From positions 558,001-622,000 of the forward strand of contig JARKIF010000030.1 in the NCBI GenBank assembly GCA_029378245.1: 64,000 bases of DNA, in the 5' to 3' direction. Made by a program: the position numbers and the translations under genes. Source of the DNA: Roridomyces roridus (taxonomy: Eukaryota > Basidiomycota > Agaricomycetes > Agaricales > Mycenaceae). This document shows positions 31,488-44,152 of this stretch, in pieces. The notes under the pieces were generated by a model that worked only from the letters and a program-made list of their open reading frames with translations, did no database searches and was not told where the DNA came from. How positions within the stretch are numbered: the first letter of the stretch is position 1; every line of letters begins with the position of its first letter.

Positions 31488-33931
31488 ATGCCCCACGACC
31501 CGGAGCGTGCGGCTGAAGAGGTGGAACTCATGGCCATGGCCCCTTCCTTGGACGTAGCGTCGACGGACAACTTGAAGGATAGGCCTAGGGGAGCGGCTGG
31601 CCGCTCCCATGCTCATGTCCGCGCTAAACTGACTTTTATCCATGCTACGCATGGAGTGCTGATCGCATTACATGTGGTCGCGGTGGTCACAGCGATCAAA
31701 GGGTGGCAGATTCGTCCTGGGCTATCCGATGTGAGTGCAAAGCCATTCCATTGGGTTGCGTTTTCTCAATTGTCTTCGCATAGATTGCATTGGTGCAGAC
31801 GGGAATCACGGCGGTTCTTCAAGTCGCTTCTACGGTGATCGTTGGAGTGCTGATATCGTTGACGAGGGAGGTTGCTGTGGATGGTGATATTCGAGCTCGT
31901 GGGTCTGCTCTCTAGACTTGTGTGAAAGTCTCGACTGAATTCTTGCGTAGCTCCGACTCTGGGTCTCCTACATCTCAGACTTCACGCATGGAGCGGGCTC
32001 GCTTCGTCAGCATCGTCGAATTGGCGTTACGCTCGCTCGTATTTCACACCGTCCACTCCAGAACCGCCCGGATTGAAAAGCATCTTCTTGTATCTGGGCT
32101 TTTGCGCTTTGCTTCAACTGAGTAGTGGATCCATTTTTGGTGAGTCTTGTATGCGCGCACTGCTGCTTTGATTGACGAGTGGGTCCAGCCATCAGCCTTG
32201 ATACGAGCAGGGCCGAGACGCTGAGCTCGTTTACGGACCCGGATGTGCTTGACGGCGCTCGGATTGGCGATTACAATGCCATTTGGCCCAGCGAGTTCAA
32301 TCTGTCTTCGACCGACACGAATTTGTTTCCTCCGGCCATGTTGAATGCTGCGGTAAACATGTTTGCTGGGCGGACGAACGATACCCGCTATCCAGGCTTA
32401 CACGGCAGGTATCCTCGCTATTCTTCTCCTGTGACGCAGAATCTCATCGAATTTCAAGGCTCTTACACGATACGGTTAATTTGGACAATAGTATCGCAAT
32501 TGAAATTCCCTGGACCCAAGCAAACGTCAACGCCACCCTGGTGAATGTGCATTGTTCTCAGGTCAGTAACGCGACAGTCACGACCTTCTCGTTACCTTTT
32601 GGTTCGACGAATATGAGTCTGGCTGTGCCCTCACCAATTCAAGATGGCACACCCATCTTGTTTTCCGACGACTCCAAGGAACTTGGTGTTTGGATAAACA
32701 TTTCTATGCCTGCGCCGCCCTATATGGCTGCTAGCGAGCTGAATATTAGCGGCTATTGGGGAACCAATGAGTCGCCCTATGGTCTATCTAGTCAGTTCTA
32801 TTGTTGGGTCATTCGAACCCTGCTCACTATCGTCGATAGCGACGGTGTTATTCCAGCCCTGGACGCTCAAGGGCACTCCCAACACTCCCATCGGCCACGG
32901 ACACCATCAAGTGGTCATGGTCATCGCTACTCAGACTGCTGGCTCACTCGTCACGGACTCGAATAACAGTACCGGCCACACGTACAACTTCCAAGCCCGG
33001 TCTTCTCCGGCATGGGTGCAAGTGATCGGGTGCACCGTCAAACACGACAATCTCACAGCTACTATCGACACGCAGAGTCGGCTCTTGGATCCACTCACGA
33101 CGGTTTCCAAGCTCATTGGGCCTGAAGCTCCCCATGACGATCACGCCTGGGACGAATTTGCTTGGCAACCGTCAGACAATTGGGGCATTACGCCGGCGGA
33201 ACGACAATTCCTTTTTGCATTCAGGCCGAGTGTGCCTGCATACAATGATACGGCCTTCAACCCCATCGCGCCTGTGGGGTATCCAGAGAACGTGCTTGCA
33301 AAACTACTCGACGGGGGGCTCTTCACTCCTTTCGACGAAACCACCTCCCTTGGCCAGCGCAATCCGCTCGTCAACTTCCAAGGGTCCCTCGAACGGCTCT
33401 TTGCGAGCTACTTGTGGAATTTCAACCGCTTGTGTTCCCCATTTGACGATATCCAGCCGTATTGGGAGACCTGTGGGACTTATGCGGATTCGACTTTGTT
33501 TAGTCCTGCAGAGTTCGTGTTTGTGTTTCCGCTGATGCCAGTGTTGATTGTCGTTTTGTGGCGGGCGATTGTGAGTTTGGTGTGTTCGGTGTTGATGTGG
33601 TTGACGTTGGCTGCACTTGGTGTGGGTCGGATTCGGACTCGTGGGCCGACTGGAGGGAGTGGGAGGGCATCCGGAGTTCAGCAGGCGCAGGGCTTGTTGG
33701 ATATGGCGCGGCTGTTCAGTCGTGGCTCCAGGGTCCCTGAGGTCGTGGCGTATGAGGCTGTGCGGTCGAATCCTCGAGGTAATCTGGATAGAGCGTTGCT
33801 TGAGATGGCTCTGAGGAAGAGGCTAAGGTGAGTCGTCGGATGAAATGTAACTTGAAATTTCCCTAATGAATCCCAGGTATGTCGAGGAAGATGATGGACT
33901 AGGAGGCCATTTGGATGTCGTAGGACCATAG
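31488..33931 (+). CDS. Multi-pass membrane protein of unknown function, 713 aa
   Basis: Not recognised to family. Seven exons, 31488-31730, 31784-31898, 31951-32139, 32189-32408, 32459-32790, 32840-33827 and 33877-33931, give 2142 bp in frame. Topology: about 50 polar residues; hydrophobic segments THGVLIALHVVAVVTAI, ALVQTGITAVLQVASTVIVG and KSIFLYLGFCALLQLSSGSI; then a large Ser/Thr/Asn-rich, probably extracellular domain of about 400 residues with many N-x-S/T sites (NVNATL, SNATV, NMSLAV, NNSTG); a long C-terminal hydrophobic stretch FVFVFPLMPVLIVVLWRAIV plus SLVCSVLMWLTLAAL; and a basic cytoplasmic tail. This large-loop layout is common in mushroom-specific membrane proteins. It appears intact. 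Confidence 0.78.
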
Positions 33932-34078
33932 ACTCGTGTGACATGTGTGCTACTGTATCAGGTTCATATGATCATCATTGCGTGCGTCGGCACGATACAC
34001 GCAAGCTTGCCGGAGAACATACGTACCTCGGAAAGTCCACGGCCGTGAACTGTCTCTCTCTCTTGACTTCACACCACC

Positions 34079-35265
34079 ATGTCCGACACACCGTACGCCG
34101 TCCTATTCGGCACCCTCATGTGAGTCAGTCAGCCTGCCCAGGCTCGAACTGCCCCGAGACTCGCACACAGCACGACGATGCCCTTCGCGGGTGTCCTCGT
34201 ACGTTACCGCGCTACATATGCGCCAAAGGCGCTGAAAGGGCTGCTCACCGAAGGAGAGGTGCAACAGAGCCCGAGCTCGAGTATCGGGTACATCGGGATG
34301 GCGAAGCGGGTGTATCGCATTGAGGTAAGCTAACCCCTGCGGCTTCACGTCTTGCTGACGAACGATTCAGGGATGGGCTGGATTTTACAAGGGAATTAGT
34401 GCGTAGGCATTTACTTCGAGGGAGGCTCGCTGACTTGTATCCGCAGTGCCATCCATGATTTCTGGGCTTGTCACTGTCGTCGTCATCTCGCTATTTCTCG
34501 TACTTCTGGCGATGCAAGGGAAGAAGCCCATGGAGGTGCCTTGGGGTACGTAGGTCTTGGTCTTGCTAGCTCACTAATCGTCGCTCCAAAGGCCCCGTCT
34601 TCGCTGTTTCCATCATCCCTGGCCTCCTCATTTTCCCTTTCCAGATAGTTGCCAATCGGTGAGCTCCCTCCCTCTCGGACTGCCGTCTCATTTCCGTCTG
34701 CAGCGCAATTACAACTCCGCACAAGCTCGGGAGCTTCGCACCCAGCGCGGCCCTCCGCGTCCTCCTCTCTCCCGCCGAGCGTGCTCAGCCTCTCCGTCTA
34801 TACCTCACTCCAGGTGTCGCATTCGCGACCCTCCTCGAGGGTCTCCTCGGTCCCTTTACCATCCTCATAAACAGACTCCTCGGTACGAGAATCTTCCTGC
34901 AACATCGCACACTATCCCTTGTCAGCGCCACGGCGGTGACAACCCTCGTCGCAACCCTCTTCCTCGCACCCCTCAAAGTCGTTGCAACGCGTCTCACTCT
35001 TCAGCGTTTCGGCGATGAAGATACCAGTGTGCCCAGCACCGTCGATGACTCTGAGCTTATCGCGCTGGTCGAACCGGTGGTGGACGTCCGCGGACCGCAG
35101 GAGAAGCGGTATGCCGGCCTGATCGATGCAGGGCGGGCTATCGTGCGCGAGGAGGGCGTCAAGGTCCTCTTCCGCGCGTGGTGGCTTACGACGCTGTTTC
35201 TTGTGGGGCCTGTTATTGGGGCTGTGCTCGTTCCTGCCGCAATGGAGGTGCCACTGGCTTTTTGA
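34079..35265 (+). CDS. Mitochondrial carrier family (SLC25-like) protein, 316 aa
   Basis: Six exons, 34079-34119, 34171-34324, 34371-34398, 34447-34545, 34592-34658 and 34704-35265, give 951 bp in frame and about 316 aa, the usual carrier length. Repeat features seen: RVYRIEGWAGFYKGIMPSM (the EG-xx-xFY-KG motif before an even-numbered helix), the helix LVTVVVISLFLVLLAM, then LAPLKVVATRLTLQRFG (variant Px[DE]xx[KR] at an odd helix) with RYAGLIDAGRAIVREEG and VKVLFRAWW in the last repeat. The first repeat is degenerate, as in outer-membrane members of the family. The transported substrate cannot be told from sequence. Confidence 0.72.
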
Positions 35266-35675
35266 TGACGTTCAAATCTACTCGAAGTTGCTGCTGTATC
35301 GAAAACCCCCGCTCATGTTGCTATCGCTATTGTTTGTATCCAGGAATATGTTGTGTTGGAATGAATCCCTTCTCATCATCCTTGCTTGAAAATTGCCGTG
35401 TGTGTGTTGAATGATTTGGAAGGAGTGCTTCATTCTTTGAATTGCCCGGGATGAATCATTAATTTCTCAAGCTCAAGGAAGGAACATGGAAGACCTGACC
35501 GGCCGCTTGCACCGTTTTAAATGGATTGCAGGCTAGGCCGGGATGACTGGCAGCTCGTTCGAATCGAGCGTAGTTCCTTAGCAAACGGCAGATGACACCA
35601 CATTGTTTTGAGCCCCCCTTGGCGCGGCGTCATCCTAGCCGAGCGAATCAAGCTCATGGTTCAACGGCCTTCATA

Positions 35676-35763
35676 TCCTCCAAGTGCGTCCGCACCTACG
35701 ATTTATGGATCGGGTCTGCACACGTGTATGAGCAGGTATCCTCGTTCGACTCGAGGCTGGGTC
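35676..35763 (+). ncRNA. tRNA-like unit (dispersed copy)
   Basis: GTCCGCACCT, a long loop, GAGCAGGTATC, T-arm CCTCG-TTCGACT-CGAGG and CTGGGTC. The 5' acceptor strand is lost. TTTTT follows at 35780. Confidence 0.45.
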
Positions 35764-35915
35764 CTAACATGGGATCTATGGTTTTTATTTTCTTTCAGGA
35801 TACACGAGGGTAGTCTCGGGACCAGACTCTAGTACAACTGACGATCAAGTAGTTGTAACACGAGGGCAGGTTGGATCAACTTGGAAGCTTGAAGTTCGGG
35901 TAATACATGTACAGG

Positions 35916-35996
35916 CGAACCAGAGCGGACGGCCTGCGATTCATCGGAAGGCCACAGTCGTATGAGCAGGTACCCTCGTTCGACTCGAGGCTGGTC
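35916..35996 (+). ncRNA. tRNA-like unit (dispersed copy)
   Basis: GAACCAG, GCGGACGGCCTGC, GAGCAGGTAC, T-arm CCTCG-TTCGACT-CGAGG and CTGGTC: same order as the array units, with an eroded acceptor stem. TTTTT follows at 36023. Confidence 0.45.
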
Positions 35997-36600
35997 ATGC
36001 TCAACCCGTATAAACCCGAGTCGGGGATGCAGCTTTTTGGAGCATCGAATCGGAGTGTCGGGGTAAGTGATTGAACGAGTTTTCATTGATGACTGGCCAA
36101 GTTAGCCTGCAGATTCCGGTGCCTTCGACGGTTGAGATAATGTAAAATGATCATAGATTTCTGTGGATGGAACACCAGCCAGCGCTGGTGCCATTGGACG
36201 GCGCAACTTCGTTCGAACCGGGGCTAGCTCATAAGCGTGACACTTGCGACTATTTTTCACGGGTTGTGCTTCCAACATTCAAGGGCCTGCATTGCCCACC
36301 CAGTGCATCCTCATTCTCGACTCGGGGCTGCGTTATTATTCGCCGTTATACCGTCACTAACTTAAGTATTCCCGTGCCTTTTGGTGAAAGGGAAATATTT
36401 CAGTAATCTCATGAAGACTCCTGGTTCAGGCCCGGATTTAGACGCTTTCAAAGATGACTTGAATGCAGTCAGTGGTTTCAGAGAATTGTCAACGCCGTCA
36501 TCATGTTGATCGGCGTGGGTTGTTTGGCCCCATCAAACGCGCTTGTCCGCTTCCTTGACGGCCGCTGCCCAGTCATTTTGCCCTAATCCTGGTCACGGTG

Positions 36601-38733
36601 ATGCACCGCGATTTAGAAGCGCGGAATCTTGACCGCCTTCCATTGGGTGTCTCAGCGGATTGCGTTTCTCGCAGCCTCTGATGCTCGGAGGTTGGCTCAT
36701 GTCCAAAATGCGAGAGACCTGATGGATATCCCTTCACTCTCCTCGTCTCAGTGGATCGCATTTCTCCCCGTCTTCTTTGCCGTTCTCGACCCCGCTCGCA
36801 TCCCTCACCCAGATATACTAGAGGAACTTGCGAAACATGCCAAGGCCCAAGAAGACATCGCATGCGCCTCTGTAGCCCTGGATGGTATATTCCGTCTGGG
36901 GGGACAGGGCGATAGGGGACTGTTCTTGTGGCCACGCGTCTGGCAGTGGGTGGAATTCATCCACACCTACCGGGAGCAACTTGGCGAAATAGAGCTCATC
37001 CCAGAGATTACCTTCTACTTCGACTTTATCGACTTTGCCAGAACACTCCAGTCACAATCAGACGCGTTCGCACTCATGACTGAAACCCGGGGCTTCTGGG
37101 CATGCATCGTTCAGTCCTGGACATTCCTCGCTGAGGAACGCGACGGGTACCCGAGGGACTGCTCCATCTTGCTCTCCAATCTCGGCGCATTCCTCGGCGA
37201 GTCGGGTTTGCGTTCACACCCAGAGCGCTTAGAAGAGATGATCGACGCCGCAGGGTCAATGGACCAGCTCGCCGGGCTTGTTGTTGAGCACATCCGCACC
37301 GTCATCAACCACCCCGCATCCGACGGCCAGCGCCCCGTTGAAGACCTGTATCGAATCTTGTCGTTCGTTGCCGCCGCCGACCAAATTCCCGAGGAATCGG
37401 GACACAACTGCGTGGGGAGGCCGCTTGGCCCCTTGGGCGCGGCGTTATACACCAGAGGCTGTGCCGAAGAGGTCGTTGAAGCCATTTTCTTCCTCTGTGA
37501 CTCGGAGGACTCGGCCATGAACTACGTGCTACACCAGTGTGTGATGCTTCTGGCGGGCATGATTTTAACGTCCCCGGTGACACTGCGGCACGAGCTGCTG
37601 GAGCGCGGGCTGTTGCGGGCGCTTGTAACGATCACACTCCAGTACGAGGCGCGGGAGTGGCAATGGATATACGAGAATGTCCGATTCTTCTTGTATTATC
37701 TCCTGCCTACCTCGCTGGTGTATTTCCGCGCCGTGTTGGCGTATCGGGATGCTCTGAAGGAGGTCCAAGACTTGATCTCCGGCGACGATTTCAAAAATAC
37801 TGGACTATTTGGCGAATGGGAAAACTTCCTCGCTTCGGCCGAAGAGCGCCTCGAGGCTTTGGCGGAATTTCAATCAGCATCTTTCAAGCCGCAGAAAGCC
37901 TGCGACAACCGAGAGGTGAATCGTTCATTCTTCCTTGTTGAGCCGTTCATTTACTGGTTGACAGTGCGGCCGTATACAGGAATCGTGCTACTTAAAACGA
38001 TGCTCGGAGTGCCAAGTTTTCCATTACTGCTCGGTCGAATGCCAAAGAAAGGACTGGAGACGAGGCCACCAGACTGCTTGTCGCTCGCACACCAAGCTCC
38101 TTCTCTGTGAGTCGCACCCACACAAATTCCCAAACCTTACTCTGACACACTCCTCCAGCCGGACGTGCGTCAGAACCTCAACTGACATTCAAGGAACGTT
38201 CATTCCTCCGTGCTCTCCTCCACCACAAATACCTCAAAGCGCGGCGTTCAATTTGCATGCAACAGGTCGGGGTTCTGGCAGCGCAAATGAACCACTCCCC
38301 AGACGCCGTCGTCGGCTTGTTCACCATGTTCGATTACTGCACCTCCCCACCGACCATCACAGTCTACCCCATAGACGCCTCGGATCCAGAGGCTCAATCG
38401 CGGTTGCATAACCTGGTGGCTTGTACGGAGAGCGAGGAGTGGCTGGACCTCGCTGAGCGTGCGCAGAGCGCAGCGAGTCCTAGTCAGGAGGGACCAAGTC
38501 GGCATCAACTTCACGGAATCCGCGTTCATCAGCGACATGGGATGTGTGCTCCCGGGATGAGACCGCCTGTACGGACTTGGGTTATTCCATTGAGGACGGA
38601 TGGAGATGGGGTGAGTGCCGGGTTGATGAGGCTGGCGCAGAAGATGAGGGTGGGCGAGTTGGTGGAGGCGGATCTCATGGACGAGATTGATTCGTTGCTG
38701 CAGTCCGAGTACGACATCGTTGAGATACATTAG
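36601..38733 (+). CDS. MYND-type zinc-finger protein
   Basis: MYND fingers bind proline-rich partners; this belongs to the large mushroom MYND family of unknown role. Two introns (37916-37964, 38107-38158) join a helical N-terminal domain of about 430 residues to the finger. The finger reads CDNRECGRIQESC, then YLKRCSECQVFHYCSVEC and QRKDWRRGHQTAC, with all Cys/His positions present. The C-terminal part runs from FKERSFLRALLHHKYL to EYDIVEIH at 38733. The start is uncertain: ATG at 36601 gives MHRDLEARNLDRLPLGVS, which fits the family, but is one base out of frame with what follows (VSQRIAFLAAS). In-frame ATG at 36722 is the fallback. So there is a one-base deletion in or near GGGTGTC, real or sequencing error. 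Confidence 0.78.
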
Positions 38734-39006
38734 GCGTAAAATAACGACTGTGTTCGAACGGTGCTCTGAAGGATGAAATTGAAAAGCAAGGTGAATGCCT
38801 CGAACGATCGTGTTTTAACCAAGAAAGATTTGCATTCGCTCGAGCATCGTTGTATTATACAAAAGGTCGTAGTCTTATTATGTACAGCTGAATTACAGTT
38901 CAAATCGTTGGCTCTGTTCGTAGAATCAGCAAATCGGAACCCAGGGTGGGGAAGACGGACGTACCTGGAGCCCCGGAGCCCTGGATCTCATCTTTTCAAT
39001 TCCATT

Positions 39007-39313
39007 CTAACGCCGGCCAGAGGTCATGTTGTCAAGTTCGTACTCCTCGACCTGGAGGTCGCGGTTGGCGGTGAAAGAGAACCAAGAAGTCATCTGGCGC
39101 TGTGAGAAAGAGAGAAAAAGAAAGGTATGAGCGTGGTAGCAAACACCTTGGGTGGACAAGTGTACTCACCGCGATTGTGCGGATGATGCTAACGTTGGTG
39201 CTCGCGATCGCGATTGGCGCTGGGTAGTCGGGGATCGGATACGGGTCCTGCGCTGAGTACGGAGGGGGCGGGGGCTCTGTGGGCGTGTACGGAGGGGGCG
39301 GAGAGTCGTGCAT
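39007..39313 (-). CDS. Small proline-rich protein with PPPPY motifs, 78 aa
   Basis: Two exons, 39313-39170 and 39099-39007 (237 bp). The N-terminal half is MHDSPPPPYTPTEPPPPPYS, then DPYPIPDYPAP; the two PPPPY motifs are ligands for WW domains, as in adaptors that recruit HECT-type ubiquitin ligases (inference). The C-terminal half, NVSIIRTIARQMTSWFSFTA and NRDLQVEEYELDNM, is amphipathic. The upstream frame has an apparent untranslated intron ending at 39330. No family name recognised. Confidence 0.55.
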
Positions 39314-42300
39314 CGTATCAAGCTTGGCTAGGGCAAAGTCATCAGATACGGCAAGAAGAGAGTAAGAGGTAAGAGGAGGGAGCACCTTTGAGTGGGGCGG
39401 TCGACGTGGACGTGGTGGTTAGACGAAAAGGAAGCTGCGCTTTGTAATGGGCAAGAAAAAAAGACACGAGGCGAAGCTGTGGAAGATTAACTTCAAGTTT
39501 GCACACAAAAAAGGGAAACAACGTATGATGTACGCACCAATTCAGTGGTCACCGTTGCTCTAGGGTCTGCCCTCTCATTTTACCGCCGTCGTCTCGAGTG
39601 TGAGACACCACAGAGGCCTGCCGATGGCCAGCGATACCACTCCGGTGCCCAGGCCACGCATTTCCAGCTGCAAATCAAACGCGCCGTCGCAGAGAGGTGA
39701 TGGAATCAGCAAAGCACCCTCTCGATTGGCTACCTGATTCGGGGTGGAAGAATCCCAGCCCCGCGTTAAGGCTCTCTCTTTCAGAGGATAGCGCCGACGA
39801 TGGAGTACCCGAGGATGATGTCGGACGAGAGGTGCGTCAGCCATAGCCCACCAAGACGACCAAAAGACTTGCTCCTCGACGCAGCGCCCGTCCGCAGCCT
39901 CAAAAGCAAGCTACGAGCGCACTGGACCTGGCTCGACACGAGGACGACCCGTGTGTCCACTTGCTCCCCGCTCAGACCGAGAGCGCCCACCCTGCCATGC
40001 TGCTCCTTGGAGCCACCCACTGCCCACCATCGCCAGCCTGTCAATGACCTCCTGCGGAGGACTATCTCTCACAGACGGCCCTCCCGCCCACGCCTAGCAT
40101 CCTGCAGCACCAGCAGGGCTTCCCAAGACACCACAGACCGTCCAAACTCCACTCACCGCCCCTCTTCCTTCTGGGGAAGGCATAGACATCGCCGATGCCA
40201 CGACCACCCGCATCCGCTGTCGGGGTGCCACCACGCCCCATCCGGTTGTCTCCACCGACCACGGTATGGTGTCGCAGTCGCAGGACCCTTTCCTTTGTGT
40301 ACAGGCCACCCCGACACCCTGCCTTCGCCCTCCGCCCGTATCTGCACAATCGCCATGACCCATCCCTCACCGTGACGATCCGGAGAATGACCGTCGACGA
40401 CGCCAAGACCCCCCACATTCGCAGAGGACTCGCGTCGTCCATCTGGGGCGCAATCTGCAGCCCCGATATCCCCGATCCTCGCCCGAGGATGCCGTACGCG
40501 CCGTCTGTCGCCGTGGTCGAGAGACGTGCCCTCCTGCCAGCCCGCTTGCCTTTTGCTCTCAAGGGAGATCTATGGACATCCATCGGCTCCTTTCTTCCTC
40601 ACGAGCATATCCAAAGGAGTCGCGGCTAGCTGGCCACGACCTCCGAGGTCGGCAGGCGTACCATCCGCCACGTCGAGTGTGAAGCAATTGACGGAATTGT
40701 CTCCACTCGGGGTCAGGGTCGTTCCGCGAGCGAGGCAACGATGGCTTTGGATAGCAGGGCCAAGGGGGAGAGGTCACTCGTCCCGAGGTCCAAGGTCAAT
40801 GTGTACACTGCTCGTCGAGCGGGAATCGGGGAGCGATGGTCGGGATTATACCTGCCTCGGTGTCAGAGACTCAAAGGGCGGATTTTCAGCTGCAGCGCGG
40901 GACTCACCCTCGTCTCATATGCAGTTATCGGCTCATATCGTTCTCAAGAAGGACCAACGTGTAGAAGGCTTGCTGGCCACGACATCCAAGGTCGATGTGG
41001 GCACTGGACCGGAGACCAGGATGGGTCGTCTGTGCCGCGGAGAAAAGTCGCTCTTCTGCACGGGCGAGGCGACGATGGTGGCGCGAGGTAAGGCTCACGA
41101 GACACGCTGGAGATGCATCTGCTTCGCGGAGTGCAAAATACACGTGGTGATAGCGGCAGCAACTTCGGGATGCGAAGGGCGGGATGAATTGCAGTCGTCC
41201 AGGGCGGGTGGTAGTCTTTGACGGGTGGCGCGCGCGCGAGGAGGAGTGTAGGCAGAACACGAAGACCGCCCCAAAAACTGCCGGTGAGCACCAGTCCTTG
41301 TCCGAGAAGAGCCCCGCACTGACCAAATGCCCAACCAGGATGAGAAAAGCAGCGCAATGGAAGAACTGCTCGTACATACATGTCTTCGTCCACCATTGCG
41401 CAATAGACGTCTTGGAAAAGATGTGGTCCACAACGAAGCGTGTGGTCCTGGGGTTCACGGTGCGGGTGCCCCGACTTCGGAACTCAAGTACTCAAGGCTG
41501 GTCGGCATTCGAGGGTGCTCGTGCATCGAGAATCCTTCAATCCATCAGATAGCGAGATCATTGAAGACATCCCATTGGTATTGCGGTACAGTATCCTGAA
41601 GAGGAGTATCAGTTCAGGTCGTCGGGATAGCGCGCCATACGCACTATCTAGGTCCACTGCAGGCCGTCGACGAGTCTGGCCATCCATGAAAGAGGAGGCC
41701 TCGCCAGGTACAAGCATCCGCCTCGGAGCCAGTCTAATCGTCCCTGCATCGGTGAGTGAGTAACACGTATGAAGGAGAGTGGACTCACGCAACGTCCCTT
41801 CGCAGCTGCTCCGAAATCCCAACATCCCGACGTCCATTGGAGACCACGCGCGGTGATAGCATGGCTCTGACCGAGGGTTATCCATTGTTCCCTCGGTTAG
41901 ATCTCAAGCGACGCCGACGACGACCCTCGTGAGCCCTCGTGGTTCTCCCCGTTGTCGAGGAAAGGCATGTCTTGCGAAGGCTCAGCGTCTTCGTGGCCGC
42001 GGAGAGCAAGTTGGTCGAGATCGTGACATCTGCGATATAAACGGAATGAGAGAGTTGGGCGCCTCATAATCTTCACCGCGTACCAGTCGCCCACTGTGCT
42101 CCGTTGCTTGGCGCTGCTGGATTTAACTGACGAAAGACGGAGAAGAGGAGGAGAAGAAGAGAGTTTGCTTTGTTTGTCCGCCGCCTCGCTGCTTACTAGA
42201 TCTCGAGTCTCGCCGACTGCTGTCCTTTTTTTTTTCTCCCTGACCTCTGCGTGCCTCTATTTCTCCCGGGCTCTCCTCGATGAATGAAAACGAGCCATCT

Positions 42301-42382
42301 GCCACGGTTTTCTTTCTTTGAGGCACGAGCAGCCGCTCTCTCAAGAGTCACTCAGTCTGCGGCTTGATTCCGAGACTCATTC
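39314..42382. other. 3 kb without a confident gene
   Basis: Long overlapping frames exist on both strands (39800-40375 plus, 40062-40583 minus, 40925-41458 minus, 41484-41885 minus) but none shows a known motif, and they compete with each other. The minus-strand pair ending near 40925 includes hydrophobic text (FFHCAAFLILVGHLVSAGLF) and might be a decayed membrane-protein gene starting near 42060. 42130-42175 is a purine-rich (GAA/GAG) low-complexity tract. Confidence 0.35.
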
Positions 42383-44152
42383 ATGCCGAGGGACGCATTG
42401 CATGGGGCGACAACCTTCAAGTATACTCTGTATGAAAGGAATGTATTCTCCTCAGTAAGTATTCCGAATCCTTGCCCACACTCGCAATACCCGTCATCTG
42501 TCCTCATCTCTCTTGCGCCGTGTGCCTCCAGCGAAGTTCTTGGCCGCTTTAACGGTCGACTCTCACCGGAAGTTGCCTGGCTCGAGCCTTACCGTGGTAT
42601 AATACACACGTATTTTTGCTTTGGACAAGTGAAATGCACCACCATCAGGGGAGTCGGGCCTGGGATATATCGGGGCGCTCTTTCGGAATCGTGTCTCAAG
42701 TTCGTCTTCGCCTCTTAACGAGGCACCTCAGGTGCTCCCTCAGCGAACTCTGAGTCAGAAACAACGAACGCGTATTGGAGCATTCGTTGACACTCGCCAA
42801 TTGCAACAAGCTCTTCTCCAGCGTCTAATGCCCACGGCTATGACCTCGATAATTTCTACCTTCAACGTTACCGAATACATCAACTTCCGAACGACTGGGG
42901 TCTTTAGGCCCTCGAGGAATTTATCAACAGTTTCACCATCGTCGAGCTGGACGGACGTCGGACGACAACGCCCCACCAAACCAGTGGACGCGGTCAAACG
43001 GGGTCGACTTCAACTCAGCGTAGCCGGGTGCGTGTGGTCCCATTGAAAGTTTGGTTGAGATTTTTTTCTCGGCATGTACACATCAACGCCGTTCTGAGGT
43101 ATTCGTGATCTCGGTGCGACTGCCCAATGGCACTTCGATGTTCACCGTGGCCATTGTCTCGTCAAGTGACCGTGCAGAAAGCCGGGATGCCGGAACGGCT
43201 CAATCAAAGCGTCGGCAAGACAAAAGGTACAAGCAAGAACAAAGTGGCAAGAAGTTGAACAATGAGAGCGGGTGGCACGCTGGAATTGTATAAAAACCCA
43301 GTCATGGCGACAAAACCCAGACCCTCATCCTTCTTTCGACTCTCATGTGCAACTTGGACTCCTTTACACCGCCTTCGATGCACCCGACTGCACATGTCGA
43401 GATTCCGTGCCACCGCCGTGGTTGCACGCATATCAACACGTACGTCGGGCCCAACCCTGTCGACGGAATTGCGAGCCAGCAGAATGCTCACGCAGTGGAG
43501 TGTATTGGGTGAGTCGATTCACCTGTAAATTCGTGGCAAGACAAACTCCTCCCTCTAGCGTTCCGTGTGAAACAAAAGGCCAGACGGCGTCCACACTTCA
43601 AACCCTCCGGAAGGCGCGCGGACTCCAGTCTCCCTTTGCTACAGGACGCCGTGGCCCTGCCACCAGCCAAGGTCAGCCAACAGGCGAGTGGCAACCAGCG
43701 TTCAACCGACGTGCGCGCCTCCCTGGCACGGGTCCCGGCGAGCTCAACATGAAGTCACACATGCATATGCGGAGTCGAGTCAGGAAGGCTGCAAAGCAGG
43801 CGCGTGCCGATGAAAAGGTTGCGCTTTCCGAATCCGGCGCCACCATCGAAAGGAACCCGAAGGTTGCCACCAAGCCTCAGAGCGTTTCGCGCGTCCTCAA
43901 CCGTGGCGGGCATCGCAAACGTCTTGATGTACATAGAGAGTCGAAAAAAGTGCGCCGTGTGGGTAGAGCCCAGGTTCGTTGCCCAGACCTTCGCTTTTCG
44001 ATGGTTCCCATCTGACTGAGTCGAACTTTCAAGGAACGGAAGGTGAAAGAGTGGACTCTGGACCCAGGCCCGGTTCCCGTGTATGAGCCGACGACATTTT
44101 GGGCAAAGTACTGTCCGTCCGAGGAGTATAACGCGTGGTTGAATGTTTAGAA
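42383..44152 (+). other. Possible multi-exon gene or gene remnant, unrecognised
   Basis: Exon-like plus-strand pieces: MPRDALHGATTFKYTLYERN at 42383 followed by GTAAGT; MTSIISTFNVTEYINFRTTG at about 42841 and then, after a frame change, ALEEFINSFTIVELDGR; LILLSTLMCNLDSFTPPSMH near 43325; WVEPRFVAQTFAFRWFPSD at 43961; and a clean last piece VKEWTLDPGPVPVYEPTTFW with AKYCPSEEYNAWLNV and a stop at about 44150. I could not join them into one frame, so it may be degraded. The phrase LEEFINSFTIVEL weakly resembles the 18384 gene. Confidence 0.3.

Larger units (their letters stand above)
35500..36560. repeat. Repeat block related to 19236-20000, with tRNA-like units
   Basis: Contains at least four T-arm remnants: GCTCG-TTCGAAT-CGAGC at about 35550, a full unit ending at 35763, one ending at 35996, and remnants near 36205 and 36320. 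It also has GCTTTTTGGAGCATCG, TTGAACGAGTTTTCATTGA and GACTTGAATGCAGTCAG in the order seen in the earlier block. No coding gene. Confidence 0.55.

Noticed and set aside
39800..41460. Genes for overlapping frames 39800-40375 (plus), 40062-40583 (minus) and 40925-41458 (minus)
   Set aside because: High GC inflates frame length; composition is Arg/Pro/Ser-rich in all frames, with no motif and no coherent splicing.
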